From positions 59,763,979-59,827,978 of the forward strand of contig NC_070611.1 in assembly GCF_027172205.1 (NCBI RefSeq): a DNA stretch of 64,000 nucleotides, given 5' to 3'. Source of the DNA: Podarcis raffonei (lineage: Eukaryota; Chordata; Lepidosauria; Squamata; Lacertidae). The position numbers were made by a program, and so were the translations under genes. The notes under the pieces were generated by a model that made no database searches, had not been told where the DNA came from, and saw only the letters and a program-made list of their open reading frames with translations. Of the stretch, positions 11,996-22,093 are shown in pieces; within the stretch, counting starts at the first letter, position 1, and every line of letters starts with the position of its first letter.

Positions 11996-13342
11996 CTGTA
12001 CCATACAAACCAAGCCACAAATGCACATTCAGACAACAGTGTGGCTGCCATCCTCTCTCAGCCTCCCCCCCCAAAAAAATCCAATGGGCAGGTGGTTGCC
12101 ATTGAAAACCTCTTTCCTGTCCAGGCAAGCAACAAGGCAAGAAGCAGCAGCTTAAGTCTAATTTGGCCACCTCTCTTAGGGGTGATAGGTGTGTTGCTCC
12201 CTGTGGCTTGTATTAGAGTTGGCTGAAATAAGCCCAGCTACTTATTTAAGAACAAAACAAAAGCAGGAAGTAGCTGGGCTTTTATCTCAGTAAATCTAAA
12301 ATTGATTCCCTAACTCTCTCACCCACTCCTGCACTGATTTCTGGTGCTGTAGCAATCTTGTTTGGCAGCAGATGGGAAGCTTCAGGGAGACATGTTTGAT
12401 ATGCTGCATACTAAAACTGCAGTAGCTACTGGAAAAACTATGTTTCCCAGAAGCTAGTTGCAACAGGGGGGAGGCTATTCCTGCAGCTGCTGCAGTACTT
12501 CTCTTAATTTGTGGTTAAAGGAAAGCAGGTTTGTGTGGGTTTGACTTGTAATACTTCATATATCAACCCCCAGAACTCTTTATTTCCACAGCTAGAAAGC
12601 TGAGTTTGATTGCATTGTTATTCCTTAAGTGATGCCCTCTAACTACTGATTATGAGGACTTAAAGCAAATTTTGTCTAGGAAGTGTCCTAGCAGTGTAAA
12701 CTGTTACAAACCAATGCAGACTTTCAGACATTGCTCATTAAGTAGAACCTATTTTACCTCTGATAATGCTTTAAGTTATGTTGGAAGAGATTGAAGCTTG
12801 GTTGCACTCTAAAAGATTGTGGATTTTGATTGTGAGAGCAAAAGAGATGAGATAAACGAAAGGCTATATAACAAACCACAATTTATCCCCTCTGTAGAGC
12901 TCCAAAACTGTAAAAGCAACTCATCAGCATATGGGTTAAAAGCCTATTTCAATCCTGTTCATACAAAAGCATAGAGGATTTGAGTTATAACTAGAGGTTT
13001 TAGAAAAAAATTGTGTTTGCTTCTAGTGAATTCCTAAAACAATTGGTTGATTTTCAATAATAAGCAAATTTGCATTCTGAAATACTGATGTGACATGCAA
13101 ATCATTAAGTGTTCAAGGAACTGTATTTTTCTAATTCCTTATGCAAGTACAGCATTTTCAAAATTACTGTCTGAAGCCTTTTGTGCCATTTGATGAATTA
13201 AAAAAACTTGCTATTTCCAGTGTTAAAAAGGAGTTACCAGCTCCCTCATCTACTGTTTATAAATTGAAGGGGTATGTTTATTTTTCCTCTGCTGATGGCG
13301 CTTTGTTGTAAGACCCATGCCCCTAGCCCTCAGTTGCACTTT

Positions 13343-13348
13343 AATAAA
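13343..13348 (+). promoter_or_regulatory. BCL2L13: Candidate distal poly(A) signal of BCL2L13
   Basis: AATAAA in the context cactttaataaagtcag is followed 20-35 bp on by gatgtgtggtatttccttctg, a typical GU/U-rich downstream element. It is the last strong plus-strand signal before the BID side. Earlier AATAAA hexamers at 8354 and 9237 could give shorter transcripts. Confidence 0.5.
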
Positions 13349-13370
13349 GTCAGTTTTGAAGAAAAGATGT

Positions 13371-14134
13371 GTGGTATTTCCTTCTGTTTAGTGCGGGTGT
13401 GGGAAAGCTGGTGGGCCTGAGGATTGAATATGGGCATGCACAGCTCTCCATCTGACACACACGGCTCTTTTCAGGCTCTAACCCCCGCCCCATACATGCC
13501 CACTACTGCTTTTGCCAGTCTGGAAAGTGTCACATGATGCTTTTTGCTTGTCTGGATGGAGGGGTGGTGGTATAAAACTTTTGATTTTTCTGTAGTACGG
13601 TAGCTGTGTTCGAGCCACAGGAGTTGCATCTGTTATTCCACCCACTTTTCCTCTAACACCAATATTAACACTCTGGCTGCTGGTAATGGCTTCCCTTTAA
13701 ATTCTGAAACAGAAGAACTGCAACTAGAAAGAAAAGGGATTAGGAATACAGGATCAATTTTTAGATCTTAACCTTTCATCTCAGTATTTTATCAAAACCA
13801 CATTCCCTAGCACTCAAGTTTTGACAATGAAAGGGTCAGCATAAAATCCCAGCTCTCAAAATATTCTTTCTGTGCTGCCATAAAGAGCTGAAGTGAAAGA
13901 AATAAAAAAGCAATTTTAGCTCCATAGGCTAACCTTTCCTTTCCTTAATAAAAAGAGCCATGTTTTACTGTTGGACTTCTTGGAACTCCTCATGTGGAAT
14001 ACACATTTCCAAAATTCCAAATTAGTCCATAGTTGAACTACATTTTACTTTTTTCCAAGTCAAGTAAATTTGGCTAAAATTGAGAACTATTAAGGCAGTA
14101 CTCCCACATACACCCTGTGTACACTTTCTCAACC
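13371..14134. other. Intergenic gap between convergent BCL2L13 and BID
   Basis: The gap between the two candidate poly(A) sites is about 0.8 kb. I see no gene, SINE or TIR element in it. A plus-strand AATAAA near 13946 (ccttaataaaaagag) could be a further BCL2L13 end. Confidence 0.5.
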
Positions 14135-14153
14135 CTTAATGCTGAATCAACAT

Positions 14154-14159
14154 TTTATT
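14154..14159 (-). promoter_or_regulatory. BID: Candidate poly(A) signal of BID
   Basis: TTTATT on the plus strand is AATAAA on the minus strand. Going downstream on the minus strand it is followed by a GTGTACACAGGGTGTATGTG-like GU-rich region at 25-45 bp. The signal at 14439-14444 has a comparable context, so both may be used. Confidence 0.45.
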
Positions 14160-15403
14160 CAGAATTATAGGGTGTGGTCCAATAGGGTGGGGGGGACACA
14201 CCTTTTCAAATTTAGCTGGTGGTGTAAGGAGAAGGCCAGCAATCCACACACATAAAGACACCCCCCCCCCCCGCTTGCAACTATGTCAAGAGATTTATAA
14301 AGCGATACCAACAGCTGGCAAGTTTACAAAGAAAGAGCCCAGGGCTACCTCATCTATTATGAGCTGGAAATTCCCAAGTGCAAATAAAACACTTGCATGA
14401 CAGAGCAGAACCCACCAATCAAGCAACCTTAAGGGATTTTTATTGGACATCACAAGGCAGCTTCGTTTAAAGCAAGAGTGGGTGACCTGTGGCCACAGCA
14501 TTCCTACTCATTTGGGCTTGTTGGGTGGCACTGATGAGTCCAGAAACACATGCTACCAGGGCAACAGGTTAACCACCTCTGCTGTAAAATTTGCTGCCTA
14601 ATGTAAAAAGAAAACAGGAAACAATTTTCATTTTTGAAATTTTACAAACAGCAACACAACTACATATATCAACTACTTGAATTAACAATGATCTGCTAAA
14701 AACTGGACAACACCTGGCTCTTTAGAGCCAGTTTCCAAGACAACTGGAAAGATGAAGCTGCTCCAAGGCTAGGTACCATGGGGCAATAGCAGCATACATA
14801 GCCAGCACTGTTCCCCCAGCTAAGGTTTTTTTCACATTAGTGCAATTCCTTTCACTGATGCCCAAGAGTGATGTCCTTAGATGGGTTGGAGCACCTGCTA
14901 TTGCTCATTAAGGCTTTGTAGTTTTATAAGTGATCCCAAACACTCCAATCCAGTTGGCAACTGGCAGAACAGAACATCTACCCTTTGCTCCAAGCTTGTC
15001 ATTTGCAAGGAATGACGGACTGCTCCCGCCATGACCCCAAGAAAAATAGCCACTTGCCTCCTGAGATGTAGAGCAGGACCAAGTATTTCAAGTAGAAAAA
15101 AAATGTCATTCATAATTCATACTTTAAAGCAAGGTAAGCAGCACAATGGAACTAATTACTATTGGTAAAAATTGCAAGCAAAGCTTAAAACAGTTCCTTA
15201 TAACTGTTTCCTGGTTTAAAAAAAAAAAAAGATTTCTTAAAGGTAGACATGTTGTGTTCCCTTCATTCACCTCTAGAAGAGAAAGAAAAGAGGGAGTTAT
15301 GTTCAGTCCACTACAGTTATATTCAATGGTCCACATATTTAGGTATTTCCCAAACAAGTGAACGCCAAAAGGCTTTTTTTTTCATACATGCCCTGCATGT
15401 ATG

Positions 15404-15530
15404 AATAATAATAATAATAAAATAATAATAATAATAATAATTTATTCTTTATACCCCGCCCATCTGGCTGGGTTTCCCCAGCCCATCCTTTAGGGTCCAA
15501 CTGAAGGCAGGTTCACAAGTCAGAATACAT
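15404..15530 (-). repeat. (AAT)n tract with 3' end of an L2/MIR-type repeat
   Basis: An (ATA/AAT)n run (15404-15441) is directly followed by tttattctttataccccgcc and catctggctgggtttcccca. Read on the minus strand this is a repeat 3' end (GGGCGGGGTATAAA...) with an (ATT)n tail. The same junction recurs at 45594-45665, which shows it is an interspersed family and not a simple microsatellite. Confidence 0.7.
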
Positions 15531-16119
15531 ACTGCCAACATGGCATCTCTGGACACACATGTGCCTGCAGCAGCCTTCCCTGACTCCTCCCTGCTACAAC
15601 TGAAATCTTGCAGTTGATGAAACAAGCTTCAGGGGCCTCTCTGTGTGTTGCTAACAATGTTTTCTCTGGTTTGCAAGCCCCCAAAATTTGGTGATCTTGG
15701 AAAGGCTAACACACCAAACAGAGTAAAAAATGCTCAATTTCCTCATCCTAACAGAGGAAACATATGGAACTTCAGGCCCTCAGGATTTCCCCCGTGGGCA
15801 CCCTCAAGTCCTTCTGTCTGGCTGGAATGTGTCACTTGAACTGCAGTGACTGCCTCTTGCATGTGAGGATGCAAGATGGGGAGACTGTACAGAAGTCATG
15901 CCCCATTGTTTTGTCTCTGGCCACAAGCAGCACCACTTGTGCATGGGCCCGTTGTGCATCCTATTCACACATGATGTAAAATCAGGGACCCAACAAACTC
16001 CTTTCCTATAACATTTCACACGGCCTGAATAACCACTCCTTTTCCCCCTAGCTTCCAAAGTAGGGCTGAATTATTCACTGGGCATGGAGATAATTAAATA
16101 GCAACATCTGGATTTTATT

Positions 16120-16341
16120 TTATATCACCTCAGGTTCCAAGTTGTTCACATAATCACGGAGGTTCTGGTTGATGTAGTTCACGGTTGTGCTGAACACTTG
16201 TTGTAGAAGAGATGGCACAGTGTTTGCTACTTTTTTGGCTAAAACCATAGCTACCACTAGCATGGCTCTCTCCTGCTCCATTTCCAAAGGCATCCTTCGC
16301 ACAACTTCCTTCACTACTTGAGACAGGTGATTGGTTATTGC
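16120..16341 (-). CDS. BID: BID last coding exon
   Basis: This exon encodes the C-terminal third of BID (residues 114-186). It starts after acceptor ttttttag as AITNHLSQVVKEVVRR and ends ...RDYVNNLEPEVI-TAA. The run MLVVAMVLAKKVANTVPSLL is the central hydrophobic helix 6, which forms the membrane-inserting hairpin of tBID. QQVFSTTVNYINQNLRDYV matches human DVFHTTVNFINQNLRTYV nearly residue for residue. It joins the upstream exon in phase 0 (MSKE|AITN). The tail after the last helix is short and differs from human. An AATAAA hexamer follows the TAA with no gap. Confidence 0.95.
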   Translation of the reverse strand, partial: AITNHLSQVVKEVVRRMPLEMEQERAMLVVAMVLAKKVANTVPSLLQQVFSTTVNYINQNLRDYVNNLEPEVI

Positions 16342-17922
16342 CTAAAAAACAGAGAGGGGAAAAATGTACCTCTTTGAAATGCTGCCCTTCTGTTCCTCTC
16401 TACTCCAATCCCTCACAAATAAAACCTATTTTCTCTTCCCCCTCGTCCCCACACACCGCAAGGCATTTGGCGGATCTTTGTTTTGCTCCTTTGCTGTTTA
16501 TATTACAATAGTTCCAAACATCAAAGATCAGTGTAACAATCATTAACATCCACCAACGATAGATTAATTAAAAAATTTTTTTCTAAATTATACATGGGTT
16601 CATTTATGTACGGATTTCAAAATTCAACAATCCAATAATATGTCAATAGCAAAGTAACTCCTCAAAGAAGACAAAATACTTTTAGATTATAATTTGCAGG
16701 TGTCAACTGTTTATAGGCCTTTACCACTGAAGCTTGAGTGGCATTAAGTTGCATTCTACTTTTTTATAATCATGCATTGGCCACCCACTTTAAAATAATG
16801 GCAGCCTTCTCCATTTATAGCCATATTTCTGGTGAGTAACCTAATACAATTTATTGTGGGGGAGATCAAAATGGAAATACACCTTCTACATAAATGAAAA
16901 CAACCAACCCCGCCCCCGGCCAAATGAACCACAACATGGGTCAATTTTGCTTTGCTCGCTCCACACCTCCAACATCCGTAGTTAGTAGGCACTCCTTTGC
17001 TTAACGGACAAGTAATTCCCTTTAAAACAATTTTCACCAATAGATGAAAAAACAACGGCTGTACCTCTTCCATGTTTTAAATTTTCTTTAAAACATGCTC
17101 CCACCACAACAGAAGTACTATTACAGATTACAGTCATAGAATCAAGATTCTCCTCCAGTGAAAAATGATGTTCTGTTTGTAAGGTTGTGCCTGCTTCATC
17201 ACACATATGGGGAGGCTGCTTTTATGAGAACACCCTTGACATAAATAATGGAAGTCTGGTGACATAGCTCAGTTGGCAGAGCATGAGACTTTTCATCTCA
17301 GGGATGTAGATTCAAGCCCCATGTTGGATAAAAAGATTCCTGCTTTGCAGGGGGTTGGGCTAGATATCCTCATGGTCCCTCCCAACTCTATAATTCTATG
17401 ATTCTATCTTTTAGGGGGAGGGACTTTTAAAAAATCACCCCAAGGGAAGCAGTGGGAGCAAGCCTTGGACTCGCCTGCTTCGTGGAACACTCTTGTGCCC
17501 CAATGCCAATTTTGCAGCTAAGTTGGCTGCAAGACTACAAGTCTAGCCTGTTGCTGGTGGACAGAAATTTCAGCTATGGAAATGAAGCTGAATGCCTTGT
17601 TGTCCTCTGTCCAAGAAGAAGACATATCCCTGCGTTCCTGAAGTAGAAATCACTGCCTTTTAGCTCACGAGATTGTAAGAGAATCCACAGCAAAACATGC
17701 CTGAACTCTCTCTCCCAACTCCAATTTTATGTTCCTCAGTCCCAACAGTAAAGCTGAAGTAATTATTATACATCCCATTCACCAAGTCACCTCTGCAACA
17801 GAAGCATGGACTTTGCAAGGGTTCCCAGAAAAACCGCACAGCAGTTATTTGGATCTAGGATTTCACTTATCATGGTAGATGAAACTCTGAAGTAAGCCTT
17901 AGATTTCATTCCTCTCAATCAC
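16342..17922 (-). other. BID: BID intron between coding exons 3 and 4
   Basis: The intron has a GTGATT donor at its 5' side (17922-17917) and a ttttttag acceptor at its 3' side. It contains one CR1-tailed tRNA SINE (17254-17407) and otherwise unremarkable AT-rich sequence. Confidence 0.8.
17254..17407 (+). repeat. tRNA-Lys-like SINE with a CR1 3' tail
   Basis: The head (acatagctcagttggcagag, catgagacttttcatctcag, gattcaagccccat) is a tRNA-Lys-like gene body with A and B boxes and an anticodon-arm remnant around ttttcatct. It is followed by the body cctgctttgcagggggttgg and ctagatatcctcatggtccc, and the end tctataattctatgattctat. The tandem ATTCTATG-type terminus is the known 3' end of CR1 LINEs, so CR1 machinery probably moved it. 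The head has changes that rule out a working tRNA. Confidence 0.85.
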
Positions 17923-18071
17923 CTCTTTGGACATGTTCTTCGCCATAAACTGCCGCACAAGATTCTGTATGAGCGATGGGTCAATCTCGGCAGCCAGCTG
18001 ATCTCCGATTTCAGCCAGCTGAGCTCCAATAATCCGGAAAATTTCCTCTTCATCTGAATTTGGATATATGA
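17923..18071 (-). CDS. BID: BID coding exon 3 (BH3 exon)
   Basis: After acceptor ttttttcag the exon reads (I)IYPNSDEEEIFRIIGAQL, then AEIGDQLAAEIDPSLIQNLV and RQFMAKNMSKE, before donor GTGATT. The BH3 helix is IFRIIGAQLAEIGDQLA (protein residues 74-90), aligned with human IIRNIARHLAQVGDSMD. The conserved Leu and the invariant Gly-Asp pair are present at residues 82, 86 and 87. After caspase-8 cleavage this helix engages BAX/BAK and anti-apoptotic BCL-2 proteins. The exon is 149 bp with phase 1 in and phase 0 out, so it joins both neighbours without a frame break. Confidence 0.95.
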
Positions 18072-18944
18072 CTGAAAAAAGATTAAACAGAATGGAATTC
18101 TCTGCTCACTCTTCCTCTCTGAACTTCCAGGGCCTACTGAAGGCTTTTTTATTCCAGCAGGCATTTTAACTGATGTTTCGTTTTTTGGTGAAAACTGGTT
18201 GTTATTCTTTGTATTGCACCTTTGGGAAAAAAATCACTGAAAGACTACTGTAGCTAAGTGGTATATAAATTGTTCAAATAAATAAGGGGCATATCCACAC
18301 CACATAGGTAAAGCACTACCCAGCACTCATTTAAAGCAGGACTTCCCCGAAAGAATCCTGAGAACCGTAGTTTCCCACTCACAGGGCCCTTTACAAACTA
18401 CAGTTCCCTAGATTCTTTGGGGGAAGTCATGTGTTTTAAAAATGCACTGGATGTGCCCAAGGTTGAAGTTAGGTTCCAAACAGACAGCTGAGGAGGACAG
18501 CACAGAGGATTTGCTACAAGTGTCCACCGTAGCATGGTGGTTACAGCACTGAATTTATGGCCAGGGTTCAAATCCCTGCCACAGAGCTTGCTAGGAAACC
18601 TTAGGGCAGCCACTGCCTCTCAGCCTAATCTACATCACAGGGCTACTGAGAGAATTGTGTGTGCAAGGGGTACACTGCTCTGAGCTGCTTGCAGAAAAGA
18701 AAGGATAATAATGTATGTTTTTGCATGTGTGCTTTTAAATGGCCATAACTGTCAGCAGAGCTATTTTTAATAGTTTTATTTATTTAACTGTTCTTAAAAT
18801 ATTTATATTTATTGCATATTTGTAGTTTTGTCTGTTTGAATTCATGCTGTCAGCAGCCTTGGGTCCTGCACTGAGGGAAAAGCCAGGGTATCAAACAAAC
18901 AAACAAACAAATTTTATCTTGTTTGCTCAAGATAAAATACCTAC
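18072..18944 (-). other. BID: BID intron between coding exons 2 and 3
   Basis: The intron uses donor GTAGGT (18944-18939) and acceptor tttttcag. It holds three L2/MIR-like pieces: 18110-18285 (L2-type 3' end), 18525-18710 (MIR-like SINE) and 18760-18911 (L2-like end with a (CAAA)n tail). Confidence 0.8.
18525..18710 (+). repeat. MIR-like SINE
   Basis: The sequence gtagcatggtggttacagca, followed by cagggttcaaatccctgcc, is the tRNA head with a B box. The core that follows (ttagggcagccactgcctct, cagcctaatctacatcacag, ggctactgagag) matches the MIR/CORE pattern of 'gg(g)c.agtcactgcctctcagcctaacctacctcacagggtt'. It is diverged and its 3' part runs into aaggataataatg. Confidence 0.65.
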
Positions 18945-19131
18945 TGTCCTCAGGTTGCCCAAATCTGTTGCCATCTGTCTGAAGCTCGTCATCATCGTCC
19001 TGCTCTGAAACCAACTGGTTTTTCAAAGCACAAAGCTCTGAAGCAAAAGCACAGTCGGAAGACTTCTCCAGGAAGGAGTAGAGGAGAATCTTGGTTAGCT
19101 GTGCCTCCTGAAAGGGGCTATTATAATCACC
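18945..19131 (-). CDS. BID: BID coding exon 2 (N-terminal helices and caspase-8 loop)
   Basis: After acceptor ccattatag the exon reads GDYNSPFQEAQLTKILLYSF, LEKSSDCAFASELCALKNQL, VSEQDDDDELQTDGNRFGQP and ED, then one base before donor GTAGGT. The hydrophobic helix TKILLYSFLEKSSDCAFASE corresponds to human helix 1. The loop carries ELQTDGNR, identical to human around the caspase-8 cleavage point LQTD|G; here the Asp is residue 54 of the predicted protein (codon at 18973-18975). The first codon follows exon 1 in phase 0. The acidic stretch EQDDDDE before the site is more pronounced than I recall for human. Confidence 0.93.
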
Positions 19132-19539
19132 CTATAATGGGGGGGGGGAGAGAGAAACAGAACAGGTATTATTTATGATAGACAAGCATGCAGCCAACTT
19201 CATTTAATGCTTATTTAAAAATATTTATAATAGCAGTTCTAGTGCATGAAATCATTTATCATCTTGATCCAGGGGTTATGCATATCTATAATCTTACCCT
19301 GTGAAACCGGAGAATATCAGTTTATATTTAAATACAAAAAAGGGGAAGTTAGCAGCTCTTAAGATACTAAAAATACCAGGCACTGTCAAACTCTCCAGAG
19401 TGAGAGCCAAGTATGGTATCTTGTGTCCCAGGGGCAGTTATTTTGTAACTCTGTTGTAGTGCATTTCTTTTTCAACTCTGCCCTTGTCTTCGAATCACCA
19501 TCACACCATTGCTAATAAGGTGATCTTGGCATCTTTTAA

Positions 19540-19765
19540 TTCACACTTGATGTCTGAAAAATGAGATTAAGGACCAGCCTGACTGAGCCTTGTGCCAGCA
19601 TTAGTTTTCGTGGACTACAGTCCATTTCATCAGGCGATGTCTGTGGAAGCTTATGCCATAATAAACCGGCCAGTCTTTTAAGGTGCCACAAGCCTCTTTG
19701 CTGTTTTTTGTTGCAACAGATTAACACAGCTACTCTTCTGGAAATGGCCCCGCTTAGTTGTGCAT
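19540..19765 (+). repeat. Unnamed interspersed repeat shared with 50575-50670
   Basis: The stretch gtggactacagtccatttca, aagcttatgccataataaac, ttttaaggtgccacaagcct and caacagattaacacagctac has a diverged reverse-strand relative at 50575-50670 (minus strand gtccatgaaaggttatgcca, tatttaaggtggcgcaagac). Similar text occurs widely in reptile genomes as I recall, but I cannot assign a family with confidence. Confidence 0.55.
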
Positions 19766-20537
19766 GCACAATCAAAGCCAGCTATCGGGACTGAATTCTC
19801 AAGTGATTCTGAGCTACCTTACAAGGTCAGTGCTTTCCACAAGAAAACACTTATCTAAACATATGGGATCTGTGCTTGTGCACTGCAGCAATTTGTAAAC
19901 TTTGAGAACTTGGAAGAGACGGGGACCTCCACTCCTAAGCAGGGATTCCCTATGTCTCTACATGGCTCAGGGGTGAGTGAGAGCCACAGGCTGCTCCTAG
20001 CTTTGTTCTGCTGAACACTTTTAGGGGGAAAGGGGGTAGGGGCTTCTAGAAAAGGTGACTCAAAAATAACTTTTCTTGGACAAACAACTCAACGTTTCTT
20101 CAGACGATACAATTATTTGAAAATAATTTTTGATCCAACCTGGTCCATCGTTGATGCTGAAGCCAGGTTACTCGTAATCTTCGGAAATCACAGGGCTTCT
20201 ACCTGCAAAAGAAGAATTGCATGTGATTTCTTTTCATCTCTTGGTAAATTCTCTCTCTGCAGCTCAAGCTGGCCAGTATATGCCCAGCAATTACCATCTG
20301 AAGAGGCCTCCTTGACAGCTATTTCACACCAGAATTTTATATATTTCTGCGGACTGGGGGAAAGGTCAGAACTTCTCAAGATATTTTATTTGCATATATC
20401 TGCTGGTGTTTTCACTGATGATGAATGGGTTTTATTTCTTTAATGGAAAATACCTTGAATTATTATTATCCATAAAATTATTTTTTCAGGTTGATTACTG
20501 CTGGGGATGTATGCCAACGTAACAAATAAACCAGCCA

Positions 20538-20659
20538 CAGGCAAACTTGGCCCTACAGATGTTTTGGGATTACAATTCCCATCATCCCTGGCCACAGGTC
20601 CTGTTAGCTAGGGAGTTGTAGTCTCAAAACATCTGGAGAGCCAAGTTTGCCTATGCCTG
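20538..20659. mobile_element. Palindromic MITE (GGCAAACTTGGCCC family)
   Basis: The ends ggcaaacttggccctacaga and tctggagagccaagtttgcc are inverted repeats. Most of the 122 bp folds on itself (gattacaattcccatcatcc against gggagttgtagtctcaaaac). This is a non-coding foldback element of likely hAT origin. Related 'aactcccatca / gggagttgtagtcc' foldbacks recur across the window. Confidence 0.75.
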
Positions 20660-22093
20660 AAATAAACAGCTTTTTCACAAGCTAAAATTAGTGTTAGGAG
20701 GCCTCAGCGCTTTCCTTTTCTCCCCACTTAAATTGTAACAATGAAAATCAATGCTTGCAGTCAAGCTGTCATTAGCTTAACTACTTCCATGTACTCAAAT
20801 TAAAATAATTTCCAATAAACACTCAAGTTTGTTTGAATTTAATTTAAATATATATGCAGGGCATTCCTGTGTATATTTACTACCCAGGTAGGTGGTAACT
20901 TCCACACTGGATTATTGCACTTTCTTTTTTCTTTTACCATCCCTCAATGTCTGCCTGCACACTCCGCTGCAAATCTTGCTGCTCTTTGCCTAAGCAGTTT
21001 AAGCACAATTAAGCCTAGCTCAGACAAGGAGAATGAAAGCAGAGTATGAAGGAAGTGGGGACGCTGAACAATAAACTCCAAAGGGGAAACCTCAAAGGAA
21101 TAGGAAATCACTAAGGCAGACCAAATTGTTTTAACTTGGCAATAAAAACCACAGGAAATAAGTATCGGTCTGCGGCTCAGGCTCCAATTATCCACTAACG
21201 ACTGGAAATGTATTCTTCTTATTATAACCAGTTTATGACTTGCCTGCCCACCACTCCAAGTCCCAGCTTGGGTTGCAACAACTAAAGCACCATGTTAAAT
21301 ACAGTTTAAAGCCACTTACAACCACAGAAGGTGGGTCCAAAAAGCATACATCTCAGGTGTCAAAAGCCAAGGAGAGAGGTGTGTCACTTATCACCTACTG
21401 CAAGAGACCAGTGGCTGCCCTGATGCACAACTATCAGCCATGGTGGCCGAGCTTGATGGGAGGTGGAAACCAACATCACCTGGAGGGCTACAGCCTCTCC
21501 ACACCTGCCTTAAGCAAAGCAAGCTGCAGGACTGTTGGCTAAGGTATGGCTGCCACGCAATCTGTGTGACTGTTTTATACATGCTTTTAATATACTGTAA
21601 ATCCCTTTGGGATACTCCAGGGGAAGCTATTATAAATGAATTATTACTCCTACTCCTACTCTGAGTTCCCAGTCCAAATCCCAGGCTGCATATATTAATC
21701 TGTGGCAATATTGTAGATTCTATGCTTCACAGAGCCTGCAGTGAACTTTAAATGAAGCCTTAAAGTTCAAAGCTTTGGGCAATCTGTTTGTTTTAATTTT
21801 TGCATGCGGGGGCAATCACAAAACGTATTATGTTGTACAAAAATTAGGAGCAATCCTATACTGAATGCAATGTGTGCAGAGAAAATGTTGGTCGAGTATG
21901 AGAAAAAAGCTTAATTGGTTAAATGGAGATAACAGAACCTCTGTAACCGAACTATAAAATGATTGCAATGTTTACTGGTGCCACCTAGGGATTGCCACCA
22001 AACTTCCAATACAAAACAGTGCAGACATTTGTCAGAACTGGGAAAGTGAAATAGCTTTAGTTGCAAAGGTTGCAAAATACACCAAAGTATTTA

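Larger units (their letters stand above)
7374..13370 (+). other. BCL2L13: BCL2L13 3' UTR (candidate extent)
   Basis: No further coding sequence follows the TAG at 7371-7373. Poly(A) signals AATAAA occur at 8354, 9237 and 13343. The last has the best downstream context (GTGTGG then T-rich about 20-35 bp on), so a long 3' UTR of up to 6 kb with earlier alternative ends is plausible. The stretch carries a Tigger-like MITE (7872), a 5'-truncated Sauria SINE (9581) and an hAT-like MITE (11872). The true end is not visible from sequence alone. Confidence 0.45.
14135..16119 (-). other. BID: BID 3' UTR (candidate extent)
   Basis: On the minus strand this follows the BID stop. Reverse-strand AATAAA signals at 14439-14444 and 14154-14159 are both followed by GT-rich stretches (ttggtgggttctg and gtgtacacagggtgtatgtg), giving a 1.7-2.0 kb UTR. 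An AATAAA also directly abuts the stop codon (16114-16119). The stretch includes an (AAT)n-tailed repeat end near 15404-15530. No coding sequence is evident. Confidence 0.45.

Noticed and set aside
17254-17330. tRNA-Lys gene
   Set aside because: The head is mutated in the stems and is followed by a CR1-tailed SINE body, so it is a retroposon.
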